Assembly (NCBI GenBank): GCA_910584595.1
Contig: CAJUBQ010000097.1
Span: 1-16,823 of the forward strand
Direction of reading: 5' to 3'
DNA: 16,823 nt
From: an uncultured Eubacterium sp.
Lineage (GTDB): Bacteria > Bacillota > Clostridia > Lachnospirales > Lachnospiraceae
Of this stretch, positions 8,224 to 14,741 are shown in pieces. A program made the translations under genes and the position numbers. The first letter of the stretch is position 1. Each line of letters starts with the position of its first letter. Below the pieces are notes generated by a model. That model had not been told where the DNA came from. It saw only the letters and a program-made list of their open reading frames with translations, and searched no databases.

Positions 8224-8262
8224 TAAAAAAACGGAACTGTATCCTCACAGCTCCGCTTTTTT
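8224..8262 (-). terminator. Intrinsic terminator overlapping the end of the AAA-ATPase-like gene
   Basis: On the minus strand CGGAGCTGT pairs with ACAGTTCCG (9 bp, one G-U) around GAGGAT and is followed by TTTTTTT. It is preceded by AAAAAA, so it could also work in the other direction. The stop codon TGA at 8245-8247 lies inside the hairpin. Bases 8126-8223, between it and the MITE, show nothing I can assign. Confidence 0.85.
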
Positions 8263-9978
8263 ATAACCTGATCGCTTTCTGATATATGATTCCTCTCTCA
8301 GTTTCACTTTACAGCGTTTCATATAACACGCAATCCCATATTTTAAAATTTTATCCACTCCGTTTTCCCGGAGTTCTTCATCATACTTCCTTTCTTCTAC
8401 CTGCCTTAACGCCTTTTCACAAGCCTGATAAAGATTACCGTCATTGGCATACTTAACTTCAATAAGGATAGCCATTTCACTGTTTTCGGTTTCTATGAGG
8501 ATATCGCTGTACCCTTCGCCGGTTTCCTGATTGGACGATACGTACCATTCCTCCTTCACACCCAGGATTCCAAGCAGTATCCCATGATAAAAGTTTTCTT
8601 TCCTCGCCTTCCTCACAAACGTATCCCGGATACTGATGGTCTTTTTCAGGTAGCTTTCAAAAATCTCCTCTACGTTTTTTTCCTTTCCATTTTTCAAGGC
8701 ATTACAGAACCGGCTCAACGTATCGCCGTCTTTTGTAACACTCTCTTTGAAGCAGTCCATAATCTGTGTCTGAAAAATATCCCGGATTTCCAAATTTGGT
8801 ATCGCAAGTTTATACCGTTTTATATCAACCCTTCCACGCTGCGTTAAATATCCGGTCATAAATAAGAGACTCCAGACGTTCTCCAAAGACTGGTACATTT
8901 CCGGATAGATCATCTCCTGATGAATCTCTTTCGTGATTTCCTCACCGGCGAGCAGTTTTTCAATCTCACGTTTGGTTGTAAGATTATCAGACATCTGAAC
9001 AAATTTCCTGACAGCATCGTTACTGCTGGTATTGATCCAATAATTTTCCGGAGACACATTTGCATGGTCTTTAATTCTATCACAGTGATTCAATACATCC
9101 CACGGGCAATATACTTCTACGTTGCCAAACTGATACCCGTCGTACCAGCTTTTGATTTCTTCATAATGATCTTCTGTTTCATAATACTTCAACATTTCTC
9201 TCACTTCCGTATCCGTAAAACCAAAATATTCATCATAACGTTCATCTGTGATTGATAATACTTTCAGATTATTCAGACCAGTAAAAATGCTCTCTTTGGA
9301 AATACGCATACACCCCGTCATCACTGCAAATTTCAGGCTGTTATTCGTTTTTAATGTCTGTTCCAACAGATTACGGATTAGAAATATCATCCGATCATAA
9401 TACCCGTTTTCAAATGCTTTTGCTAATGGGACATCATATTCATCCATTAAAAGAATTACTTTTGTTCCATAATGTTTCTCCAACAATTCCGATAATATTT
9501 TCAGTCCACCACAAAATACAGACTCGCTCATATTACTATTCAAAAGTTCTTTATATTCTAACTTATCATAATCACTTAAAGAGTTGCTTTCCAAAAGAAA
9601 CTGAACATTACGGGCTGCTCTTTTCATGATCTGAACCGCAAAATCAAATGCGCCTTCATAAGTAGCAGCATTGATTCCTTTAAGGGAAACTGAAATAACC
9701 GGATACTTCCCCATATACTCTTCACACTGTTTTGCATCTTTTGAAATTTTCAATCCATCAAAGATACTTTTATCTCTCTCTATGGAAAAAAAATGTTCCA
9801 GCATACTCATATTTAAGGTTTTCCCAAAGCGTCTTGGTCTGGTAAAGAGATTTACCATTCCTCCATTACGGATCAGTTCTGAAATCAATCCTGTTTTATC
9901 CACATAATAATAGTTATCATGAATCATCTGCTCAAAATTTTCTATTCCCACCGGAAGGCGTTTTCTTTCTTTACCCAT
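8245..9978 (-). CDS. AAA-ATPase-like / PD-(D/E)XK nuclease-fold protein
   Basis: 577 aa from the ATG at 9978. An in-frame GTG at 9987 sits one base from the AAGGAG and is less likely. Residues 1-280 match the AAA-ATPase_like family (PF09820): an N-terminal DNYYYVDKT motif, a P-loop-like FTRPRRFGKT at about 45-54, and a Walker B VILLMDEYD at about 174-182. The C-terminus carries a PD-(D/E)XK fold (PDDEXK_9-like) with D492 in YSDI, E507 and K509 in IEVK, and a downstream Q526. This family is abundant and often multicopy in gut Firmicutes and Bacteroidetes. Its biological role is not established; defence or mobile-element association has been suggested. It has its own extended -10 promoter and terminator, so it is probably monocistronic. 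All catalytic-type motifs are intact and the length is typical for the family. Confidence 0.9.
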   Translation of the reverse strand: MGKERKRLPVGIENFEQMIHDNYYYVDKTGLISELIRNGGMVNLFTRPRRFGKTLNMSMLEHFFSIERDKSIFDGLKISKDAKQCEEYMGKYPVISVSLKGINAATYEGAFDFAVQIMKRAARNVQFLLESNSLSDYDKLEYKELLNSNMSESVFCGGLKILSELLEKHYGTKVILLMDEYDVPLAKAFENGYYDRMIFLIRNLLEQTLKTNNSLKFAVMTGCMRISKESIFTGLNNLKVLSITDERYDEYFGFTDTEVREMLKYYETEDHYEEIKSWYDGYQFGNVEVYCPWDVLNHCDRIKDHANVSPENYWINTSSNDAVRKFVQMSDNLTTKREIEKLLAGEEITKEIHQEMIYPEMYQSLENVWSLLFMTGYLTQRGRVDIKRYKLAIPNLEIRDIFQTQIMDCFKESVTKDGDTLSRFCNALKNGKEKNVEEIFESYLKKTISIRDTFVRKARKENFYHGILLGILGVKEEWYVSSNQETGEGYSDILIETENSEMAILIEVKYANDGNLYQACEKALRQVEERKYDEELRENGVDKILKYGIACYMKRCKVKLREESYIRKRSGYKKAEL

Positions 9979-10007
9979 GTTATTCACACTCCTTCTCTAC
10001 TGGCAAT

Positions 10008-10016
10008 ATTATAACA
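10008..10016 (-). promoter_or_regulatory. Extended -10 promoter element of the AAA-ATPase-like gene
   Basis: On the minus strand TG-T-TATAAT is a perfect extended -10, placing the start site near 10001 and about 25 nt before the ATG. No good -35 hexamer is visible, as expected for extended -10 promoters. Confidence 0.6.
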
Positions 10017-10043
10017 AAGATACACACAAAAGCCTATACCTGA

Positions 10044-10088
10044 AAACCTGTTGCAGCATCATAATATATTCATTACTGCAACAGGTTT
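10044..10088 (-). terminator. 13-bp perfect inverted repeat, probable terminator of the PepSY operon
   Basis: AAACCTGTTGCAG at 10044-10056 and CTGCAACAGGTTT at 10076-10088 are perfect inverted copies around a 19-nt A/T-rich loop. It begins 16 bases after the PepSY stop codon. The T run after the stem on the minus strand is short (TTTT), so the terminator call is moderate. A small palindromic repeat unit is the alternative. Confidence 0.55.
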
Positions 10089-10103
10089 GTAAAAGCTGTT
10101 CTT

Positions 10104-10838
10104 TTAATCTCTGAAATCTTTATCTCTTTCTAAAATGGTTCCGGAATCTGCGGCAATTTTAAATTCATACTCATAATTGCCTTTCACCACTTCAATCTCA
10201 TAAACTGCCACACCATCATCTACATCATATTCTGCCTGATACACAACTGCACCCGGAACTTCCTTCAACGCGATTTGCTTTGCTTTTTCCATACCGACAT
10301 CTCCATTCTGGCTATTTGATGCAGATGCGTTCACAAGCTTCCATTTACACTCGATCAAAGCTCCGGTTCTGGCATGATATTTCAGCGTATAATGCTTCTT
10401 TCCCGCCGTCATCTTAACCTTATAAATATCAATGCCATCGTCCGTCTTCTGTGAAACAGCAGTAATCGTCCCATCTTTTACCTTTTTAAGCGCAAGTTGT
10501 CTGCATTTGTCTTCACTGATAATGGAACGGCTGCGATTCGGGCTGACCATCGTTTTTTCCCAGCCATACGCAAGCATTTTACCATCCGATGAACGGTAAG
10601 TAATCTCATATTTTTTCAAGTCTTTGACCAATTCAATCTCATAAACCTGCTCTCCGTTTTCACGATCCATATCTACATCCGTTACTACAGCATTCGGTAC
10701 CTTCTGCAATGCTTTTTGCTTTGCCTGATTCGCACTGGATATTCCTGCTGCCGCAGCGCTGTCTGCTCCTGCCAGGCTGCCTGTCACAATCACTCCTGCT
10801 GCCAGTAAAACAGCTGCTAAACTCTTTCTTACCTTCAT
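10104..10838 (-). CDS. Secreted protein with three PepSY domains
   Basis: 244 aa. The ATG at 10838 is chosen because AGGAGG lies eight bases upstream and it starts a signal peptide (MKVRKSLAAVLLAAGVIVTG, cleavage near AAA-AG). An in-frame ATG at 10871 would add 11 residues before the RBS. Three PepSY-type repeats lie at about 34-92, 107-165 and 182-240. Each begins with an Ala/Lys-rich helix (AKQKALQKVP, CRQLALKKV, AKQIALKEVP) and ends in a VYEIE or YEF strand plus a DG/TG turn. PepSY domains occur in extracytoplasmic proteins and are proposed to inhibit or modulate proteases. The gene follows the PepSY lipoprotein by 35 bp, so they are likely co-transcribed. No enzyme motif is present; it probably acts outside the membrane as a binding or inhibitory protein. 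Confidence 0.88.
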   Translation of the reverse strand: MKVRKSLAAVLLAAGVIVTGSLAGADSAAAAGISSANQAKQKALQKVPNAVVTDVDMDRENGEQVYEIELVKDLKKYEITYRSSDGKMLAYGWEKTMVSPNRSRSIISEDKCRQLALKKVKDGTITAVSQKTDDGIDIYKVKMTAGKKHYTLKYHARTGALIECKWKLVNASASNSQNGDVGMEKAKQIALKEVPGAVVYQAEYDVDDGVAVYEIEVVKGNYEYEFKIAADSGTILERDKDFRD

Positions 10839-10873
10839 CTTTCTTTCCTCCTGCATTTTATTATTTTCCAATC

Positions 10874-11716
10874 TTAATCAGAATGATCCATCAGCTCTGC
10901 TTCCCAGCTGCGAAAAGCTCCGCTGTAGGCATCAATTTCAAATTCATATTCCATGCCATCGTATCTGATCTTGCCCTCATACTCGATACGGCCATCTTCA
11001 TGGTCAGTCTCAAATTCCCAAATATCATCCATCGAGGCGCCCGGCACCTGCGCCAATGCCAGTTCCATGGCTTCCTGCTCCGTAATGCTGCTATCCTTGT
11101 TCGTATCTGGCGGCACAACGGACTCTGCATCATAATCATAACTGACCACTTTTCCTGTAAATGCGTCAATCTCATAATCATACTCTTTGCCATCTGCCGT
11201 ATAAAATTCTGTTTCATAAACGGTTCTGCCATCATCCTGATCCAAACCGCATTTTAGAAACGATACCTGTTCTTCTGTCAATCCGGCATGTGCTAACGCA
11301 CTTGTTTTTGCTTCCTGCTCTGAAATTGTTCCTGTCTCTGTCTGATTGCCGCCATCCATACGGATTTCGTTTTTTGCAGCTTCGTCCGGTATAAGATCAT
11401 CTGCCGCATTTCCTTTCTGCTGTATCCCGGCATCCGGTACATCCGCTTCAATAATCACTCCTGTAAGGGCATCGATGTCATAGGAATAATCCGCTCCAAG
11501 AGCGGTAAACTCCACTTCATAATAATCCTGCCCATTTTGCTCTGACATATCTACAGACGTAAACTCAGCCTGCGAAGCAACTATGCCGGATGCTTCCAAT
11601 GCCAGGCTTTTTGCCTGGGACGCGCCGATATATTCCAGCTGCTTTTCCTGCCTGCCACAAGCGCTTACCAGCAAAACAGCCATACCGGCCGCACACAAAA
11701 TACTTTTTTGCTTCAT
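10874..11716 (-). CDS. PepSY-domain lipoprotein, three repeats
   Basis: 280 aa; ATG at 11716 preceded by GAAAGGAAAG. The N-terminus is a lipoprotein signal: MKQKSIL, a hydrophobic stretch, and an LVSAC lipobox with Cys20 as the predicted lipid-modified residue. PepSY repeats lie at about 31-92, 131-194 and 211-272. Each has a helix such as EAKTSALAHAG or EAMELALAQVPG, followed by YEVEF, YETEF or YEGKI and a YDIDALTG, YEIDAFTG or FEIDAYSG strand-turn. The linkers are acidic. The order kinase, lipoprotein, secreted PepSY protein suggests the two-component system and the PepSY pair form one functional unit: the lipoprotein may buffer or sense something at the membrane surface. That is inferred from context; the fold assignment is from the repeats themselves. 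Confidence 0.9.
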   Translation of the reverse strand: MKQKSILCAAGMAVLLVSACGRQEKQLEYIGASQAKSLALEASGIVASQAEFTSVDMSEQNGQDYYEVEFTALGADYSYDIDALTGVIIEADVPDAGIQQKGNAADDLIPDEAAKNEIRMDGGNQTETGTISEQEAKTSALAHAGLTEEQVSFLKCGLDQDDGRTVYETEFYTADGKEYDYEIDAFTGKVVSYDYDAESVVPPDTNKDSSITEQEAMELALAQVPGASMDDIWEFETDHEDGRIEYEGKIRYDGMEYEFEIDAYSGAFRSWEAELMDHSD

Positions 11717-11780
11717 GAAATGCTTTCCTTTCTGAATTTAATTGTTGATTCGTTTCATAAACAAATCTTAATCTTAAAAT

Positions 11781-11839
11781 ATGAAACGTACATGAAATTG
11801 ATAAGAAAATATGATTGATCCTTATGGAACCTTATGAAA
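11781..11839 (-). promoter_or_regulatory. TTTCAT direct repeats, candidate response-regulator sites upstream of the PepSY operon
   Basis: Minus-strand hexamers TTTCAT (11834-11839), TTCCAT (11824-11829), TTTCAT (11792-11797) and TTTCAT (11781-11786) form two pairs with centre spacing of 10 and 11 bp. An inverted copy lies at 11753-11758. Direct repeats one helical turn apart are typical of OmpR/PhoB-family binding. The first copy overlaps the kinase stop codon. I cannot define a convincing -35/-10 pair here; TAAGAT occurs twice at 11765-11776. Confidence 0.5.
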
Positions 11840-13181
11840 CCTTATTGACCGGCAGATGCAAAATAAATAAGCTGCCCACATGCAACTCACTTTCTAATGT
11901 CATATAGCCACCATGAATCTTTGCAATCTGCCGCACCATCGGCAACCCCAATCCGGCTCCCATCGCTTCGCTGTGGGCGGCATCCGCCTGATAAAATCTC
12001 TGCCATATTTTCTCCTGGTGTTCCGGAGCAATTCCCGGACCGTCATCCTGCACCATAAGCTGCGCTTCATCGCCGTACGTGCGGACAGACAGCCATACAT
12101 GACCATCTGTGCGCCCGTATTTCAAAGCATTTTCCACCAGATTTATCACCAGTCTTGACAGCAGTCCGGCATTTGCCTGCACTTCTATCAAATCACCATC
12201 TTCAACAACGACATGTTCAGCATCAAATGCCTGTTCTGTGCACAGCCTGCGAAGAAAATCTCGCAGCTCCAGCGTCTCCATGCAAAACTGCTCGGTCCCC
12301 TGCTCCATCCTTGTCATACTTAGAAGCTGAGAAATAATGCCAGACATCTTCTCTGCCTGACGCTTAATCATTTCCAGTGATTCCTGACTGTCTTCCTGCG
12401 TTTCGCCATACTTTAGCGCATACTCACATGCTCCTTTTATAATAGATAACGGCGTACGCAGCTCATGGGAAGCATCCGCCGTAAACTGTTTTTCTGCCTC
12501 AAAAGACCGTTCCAACCGTTCAAACAGCTCATCAAACGAACTTCCCAGCCTGGAAAATTCATCTTCCCCAGGCGGCAGGCCGATACGTCTGGATAAATCA
12601 CGCGCCTCGTTAATTGCCGCAGCTGTAGCATTGATCGCATCCAATGGCCGAAATGCCCTGCGTATGATCCGATAACTCCCTGCTGCAGCCAACGCCATAA
12701 AAAAAGGAAGCGTTATCAATGCAACTTTTAACAAATGGTACACAGCTATTCTATTATCCGGCGCTTCAATCAGTCCACGTACCCATACTCCATTTTCCCA
12801 TCCGTCAGAAACCCATAGATCTAACATGAAATATTGTATTTCGCCTGCGTCTATCATTCGTACCCGTCCGTTTTGAAAAGGTTCACCGGAGACAAACGAG
12901 ATCGGAATCTGCCCCGCCAGCAAAGTTTCCTTTTTACTGTAAATAAGAATCGTCACTCCATTTTGATAAAACCGAAACCCTTTTCCAGGCTGTGGTTTTC
13001 CCTGCTCCATGTGAATCTGCCCTATACGATTCCTGACTTCTGAAACCAGACGATCTTCTGCCGTCTGATCGGCTACTTTACTGCTGATTGCCATCATAAA
13101 AATAACCAAAAGTACAGCAAGCAATCCTGTTAACACCGAAAGCCAAAATACAATCTTCGTCTTTACTGAGACTCTTTTCAT
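11832..13181 (-). CDS. Membrane sensor histidine kinase (HAMP, HisKA, HATPase_c)
   Basis: 449 aa; its ATG overlaps the response-regulator stop as ATGA, indicating translational coupling. Transmembrane helix 1 is at about residues 11-33, an extracytoplasmic sensor region at 34-149, transmembrane helix 2 at about 150-172 and HAMP at about 174-225. The HisKA H-box FTADASHELRTP has the phospho-acceptor His239. The HATPase domain has an N-box NLVENALKYG (about 347-356), G1 box DDGPGI (379-384), F-box WQRFYQ and G2 box GAGLGL (408-413). All catalytic boxes are intact. The sensor domain of about 115 residues shows no family I recognise; it contains IPISFVSGE and a DLWVSDGWENG stretch. It autophosphorylates and signals to the adjacent OmpR-type regulator. 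The ligand is unknown; the downstream PepSY genes suggest an envelope or proteolysis-related signal (inference). Confidence 0.95.
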   Translation of the reverse strand: MKRVSVKTKIVFWLSVLTGLLAVLLVIFMMAISSKVADQTAEDRLVSEVRNRIGQIHMEQGKPQPGKGFRFYQNGVTILIYSKKETLLAGQIPISFVSGEPFQNGRVRMIDAGEIQYFMLDLWVSDGWENGVWVRGLIEAPDNRIAVYHLLKVALITLPFFMALAAAGSYRIIRRAFRPLDAINATAAAINEARDLSRRIGLPPGEDEFSRLGSSFDELFERLERSFEAEKQFTADASHELRTPLSIIKGACEYALKYGETQEDSQESLEMIKRQAEKMSGIISQLLSMTRMEQGTEQFCMETLELRDFLRRLCTEQAFDAEHVVVEDGDLIEVQANAGLLSRLVINLVENALKYGRTDGHVWLSVRTYGDEAQLMVQDDGPGIAPEHQEKIWQRFYQADAAHSEAMGAGLGLPMVRQIAKIHGGYMTLESELHVGSLFILHLPVNKVS

Positions 13182-13867
13182 AAACGATCCCCTGACTCAT
13201 CCACCCTAAGCGCCCAGCCTACGCCACGTATCGTATGAATCAGCTTTGTGTCATAACCATGGTCAATTTTTTTTCGCAGACGGCTCATATAAACATCCAC
13301 ATTGTTAGAGCTTCCGGTATACTCATAGTTCCAGATTTGATTTTCCAGCTGTTCTCTTGATAATACCATTCCCTGATTACGAATCATATATTCTAAAATA
13401 GCAAATTCTTTTGGGATCAACGGGATATCCACTCCTCCCCTTATCGCTGTCCTGCGTCCGATATCCACTACCAAATCCGCAACCGTAAACTCATTGCTTC
13501 GGCTGCCGGCATGTTTGCGTGTCATAGCTCTGATCCGAGCCAGCAATTCATCAAAATCAAACGGTTTTACGAGATAATCATCTGCACCCAAATCCAGTCC
13601 TTTCACACGATCTGCTACAGCGTCCAATGCTGTCAGAAACAGTACCGGCGTATCCATCCCCTCTTTTCTCAGCTTTTTTAACAGTCCGTAACCGTCCATT
13701 TTTGGCATCATCACATCCAATAAAATGGCGTCATATTCTGTACCAGTCAAAAAATCCAGCGCTTCTTCTCCATTCAAACAGCCGTCTACACTATATCCGG
13801 CCTTTTGTAATGTCTTTACAATCAATCGATTCATATCTTTCGCATCTTCGACTACTAATACTCTCAA
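13178..13867 (-). CDS. OmpR/PhoB-family response regulator, TTG start
   Basis: 229 aa. The start codon is TTG at 13867, supported by a perfect AGGAGG at 13874-13879 six bases upstream and by the conserved N-terminus MRVLVVEDAK; no ATG fits. The receiver domain is residues 1-115, with acidic residues E7/D8, phospho-acceptor D51 in LLDVMMPKMDG, T79 in FLTA, and K101 in VKPF. The winged-helix DNA-binding domain is at about 125-222, with IPKEFAILEYM and the recognition region SSNNVDVYMSRLRKKI. First gene of the regulator-kinase pair (4-base overlap). It probably binds the TTTCAT repeats ahead of the PepSY genes (inference). No clear promoter is visible in the 120 bp between it and ssrA, where two hairpins lie. 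Confidence 0.95.
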   Translation of the reverse strand: MRVLVVEDAKDMNRLIVKTLQKAGYSVDGCLNGEEALDFLTGTEYDAILLDVMMPKMDGYGLLKKLRKEGMDTPVLFLTALDAVADRVKGLDLGADDYLVKPFDFDELLARIRAMTRKHAGSRSNEFTVADLVVDIGRRTAIRGGVDIPLIPKEFAILEYMIRNQGMVLSREQLENQIWNYEYTGSSNNVDVYMSRLRKKIDHGYDTKLIHTIRGVGWALRVDESGDRL

Positions 13868-13888
13868 GATAAGCCTCCTAACATATCA

Positions 13889-13918
13889 AAAATACCCGCC
13901 AGCTGCTTCCGGTATTTT
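13889..13918 (-). terminator. Hairpin between ssrA and the response-regulator gene
   Basis: On the minus strand AAAATACC pairs with GGTATTTT (8 bp) around a 14-nt loop, leaving TTTTTG after it. It could act as a second terminator behind ssrA or be part of the regulator's 5' leader, since it ends about 10 bp before the AGGAGG. Confidence 0.4.
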
Positions 13919-13925
13919 AATAAAA

Positions 13926-13961
13926 TAAAAAACGGAAAACGCTGGTTAACAGGCTTTCCGG
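13926..13961 (-). terminator. Intrinsic terminator of ssrA
   Basis: On the minus strand CGGAAA pairs with TTTCCG, with an inner CTG/CAG stem, followed by GTTTTTTATTTT. It begins about 30 nt after the tmRNA 3' end, a suitable position for termination before 3' trimming. Confidence 0.7.
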
Positions 13962-13989
13962 TTATATCTGTGGTTATTTTGTTTAAGAA

Positions 13990-14326
13990 TGGAATAGACG
14001 GGAATCGAACCCGTGTCCAAAGATCCCTCCACCGTACTTCTACGAGCGTAGTCTATGATTTGACATTCCCTCTGCGGCGCCCGCACAGACACGGTTACCG
14101 TTTCAGTAGCTTCATCATACGCCTGCATACGCAAAGCTTAGTATGCATCGTTTCCTACATCGTCGATGCCTGGGTTCTGATGTGTAGGTGCATCAGATCA
14201 GACAGCTGCAACTAGGCAGCGTATGCTAAATTATCGTTAGCGTTTAATTTTAATTTTGAGAGTTTACGCATCTCCTGCGGCTCGCTTCTCCAGCTTTAAA
14301 ACCCCTGTCGAAACCTTTACTATCCC
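13990..14326 (-). ncRNA. ssrA: Transfer-messenger RNA (tmRNA)
   Basis: About 337 nt. The tRNA-like ends pair as GGGATAG (from 14326) with CTATTCC (to 13991), with discriminator A at 13990; CCA is not encoded. The 5' part has the conserved AAAGGTTTCGACAGGGG, and the 3' part has the T-arm GGGTTCGATTCCCG. An internal tag reading frame is present, followed by pseudoknot-rich sequence. It rescues stalled ribosomes with SmpB by adding a degradation tag. The mature 5' end is inferred from the acceptor pairing; a leader of about 18 nt would be removed by RNase P. Confidence 0.97.
14212..14241 (-). other. tmRNA proteolysis-tag reading frame
   Basis: The resume codon GCT at 14241-14239 begins A-N-D-N-L-A-Y-A-A and is closed by TAG at 14214-14212, giving a final tag of (A)ANDNLAYAA. 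The C-terminal -AA dipeptide is the normal ClpXP-type signal. The sequence resembles clostridial tags. Confidence 0.95.
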
Positions 14327-14351
14327 ATATGAAGTTGTATCCGTTTTTGCT

Positions 14352-14380
14352 ATTATAGTCCCACCTTTTTAAAAAGTCAA
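14352..14380 (-). promoter_or_regulatory. Near-consensus sigma-A promoter of ssrA
   Basis: On the minus strand TTGACT (14375-14380), a 17-bp spacer and TATAAT (14352-14357) form an almost perfect sigma-A promoter. Transcription would start near 14345, about 19 nt before the mature tmRNA 5' end. Confidence 0.92.
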
Positions 14381-14420
14381 GAATTTTTTATCATGCAGCG
14401 CTGAATATATCTTTCATTTT

Positions 14421-14557
14421 GTAACAGTTCAGATAACCCATTGAACTGTTACGTATCCGGCCATTGGAAATCGCTTTGCGATGGGCCGGATACCTGGAAA
14501 CCGCTACATTTTTATACGGTCAGCACAGTAAATGTGCAGACCTACCTGAACTGTTAC
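14421..14557. repeat. 137-bp inverted-repeat element with GTAACAGTTCAG ends
   Basis: GTAACAGTTCAG at 14421-14432 is a perfect inverted match to 14546-14557, and TGAACTGTTAC also occurs at 14442-14452, making a local hairpin. Inside, GTATCCGGCC (14453-14462) pairs with GGCCGGATAC (14484-14493), with an ATCGC/GCGAT stem between, and GCACA/TGTGC forms another hairpin at 14523-14537. There is no ORF. The end motif GTAAC.GTTCAGA matches those at 239-251 and 7196-7213, so it belongs to the same broad family despite a different interior. Confidence 0.75.
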
Positions 14558-14558
14558 T

Positions 14559-14741
14559 TCATTTTTTCAACGCCACGAAAAAATTATCAAAGATGTTATG
14601 GAAGATTTTAAAAAAGTACAGAAACATATGTTGTCAGCAAGAAAAGATCGACAGCGCCGTTCAAAAATCAGGCGCGGATTCACCTGTCAAGATAATCCAA
14701 CAATTGCCTTACAATGCAAAAATAATCCAGATCTTCCATAA
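14559..14741 (+). pseudogene. Possible gene remnant, plus strand, adjoining the repeat element
   Basis: An open frame beginning at the right edge of the repeat reads SFFQRHEKIIKDVMEDF and continues through KKVQKHMLSARKDRQRR to a stop at 14739-14741. An in-frame ATG lies at 14598. The charged, helical, heptad-like composition looks like real protein, unlike the alternative frames. It has no RBS or upstream start, and it overlaps the last 60 bp of the TIR-SLOG gene on the opposite strand. It may be the tail of a gene truncated by the repeat. Weak evidence only. Confidence 0.25.

Noticed and set aside
9979..9987. GTG start three codons upstream for the AAA-ATPase-like protein
   Set aside because: It leaves only one base between AAGGAG and the start codon. 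The ATG at 9978 has workable spacing.
10709..11257. Plus-strand 182-codon ORF opposite the PepSY genes
   Set aside because: It is antisense to two genes with clear signal peptides, RBSs and repeats, and the translation is Cys/Phe/Leu-rich antisense-type sequence.
13991..14040. tRNA-like 3' end (GGGTTCGATTCCCG) on the minus strand
   Set aside because: It is the tRNA-like domain of ssrA. The matching 5' acceptor strand lies 330 nt away and a tag frame sits between them, so it is not a separate tRNA.
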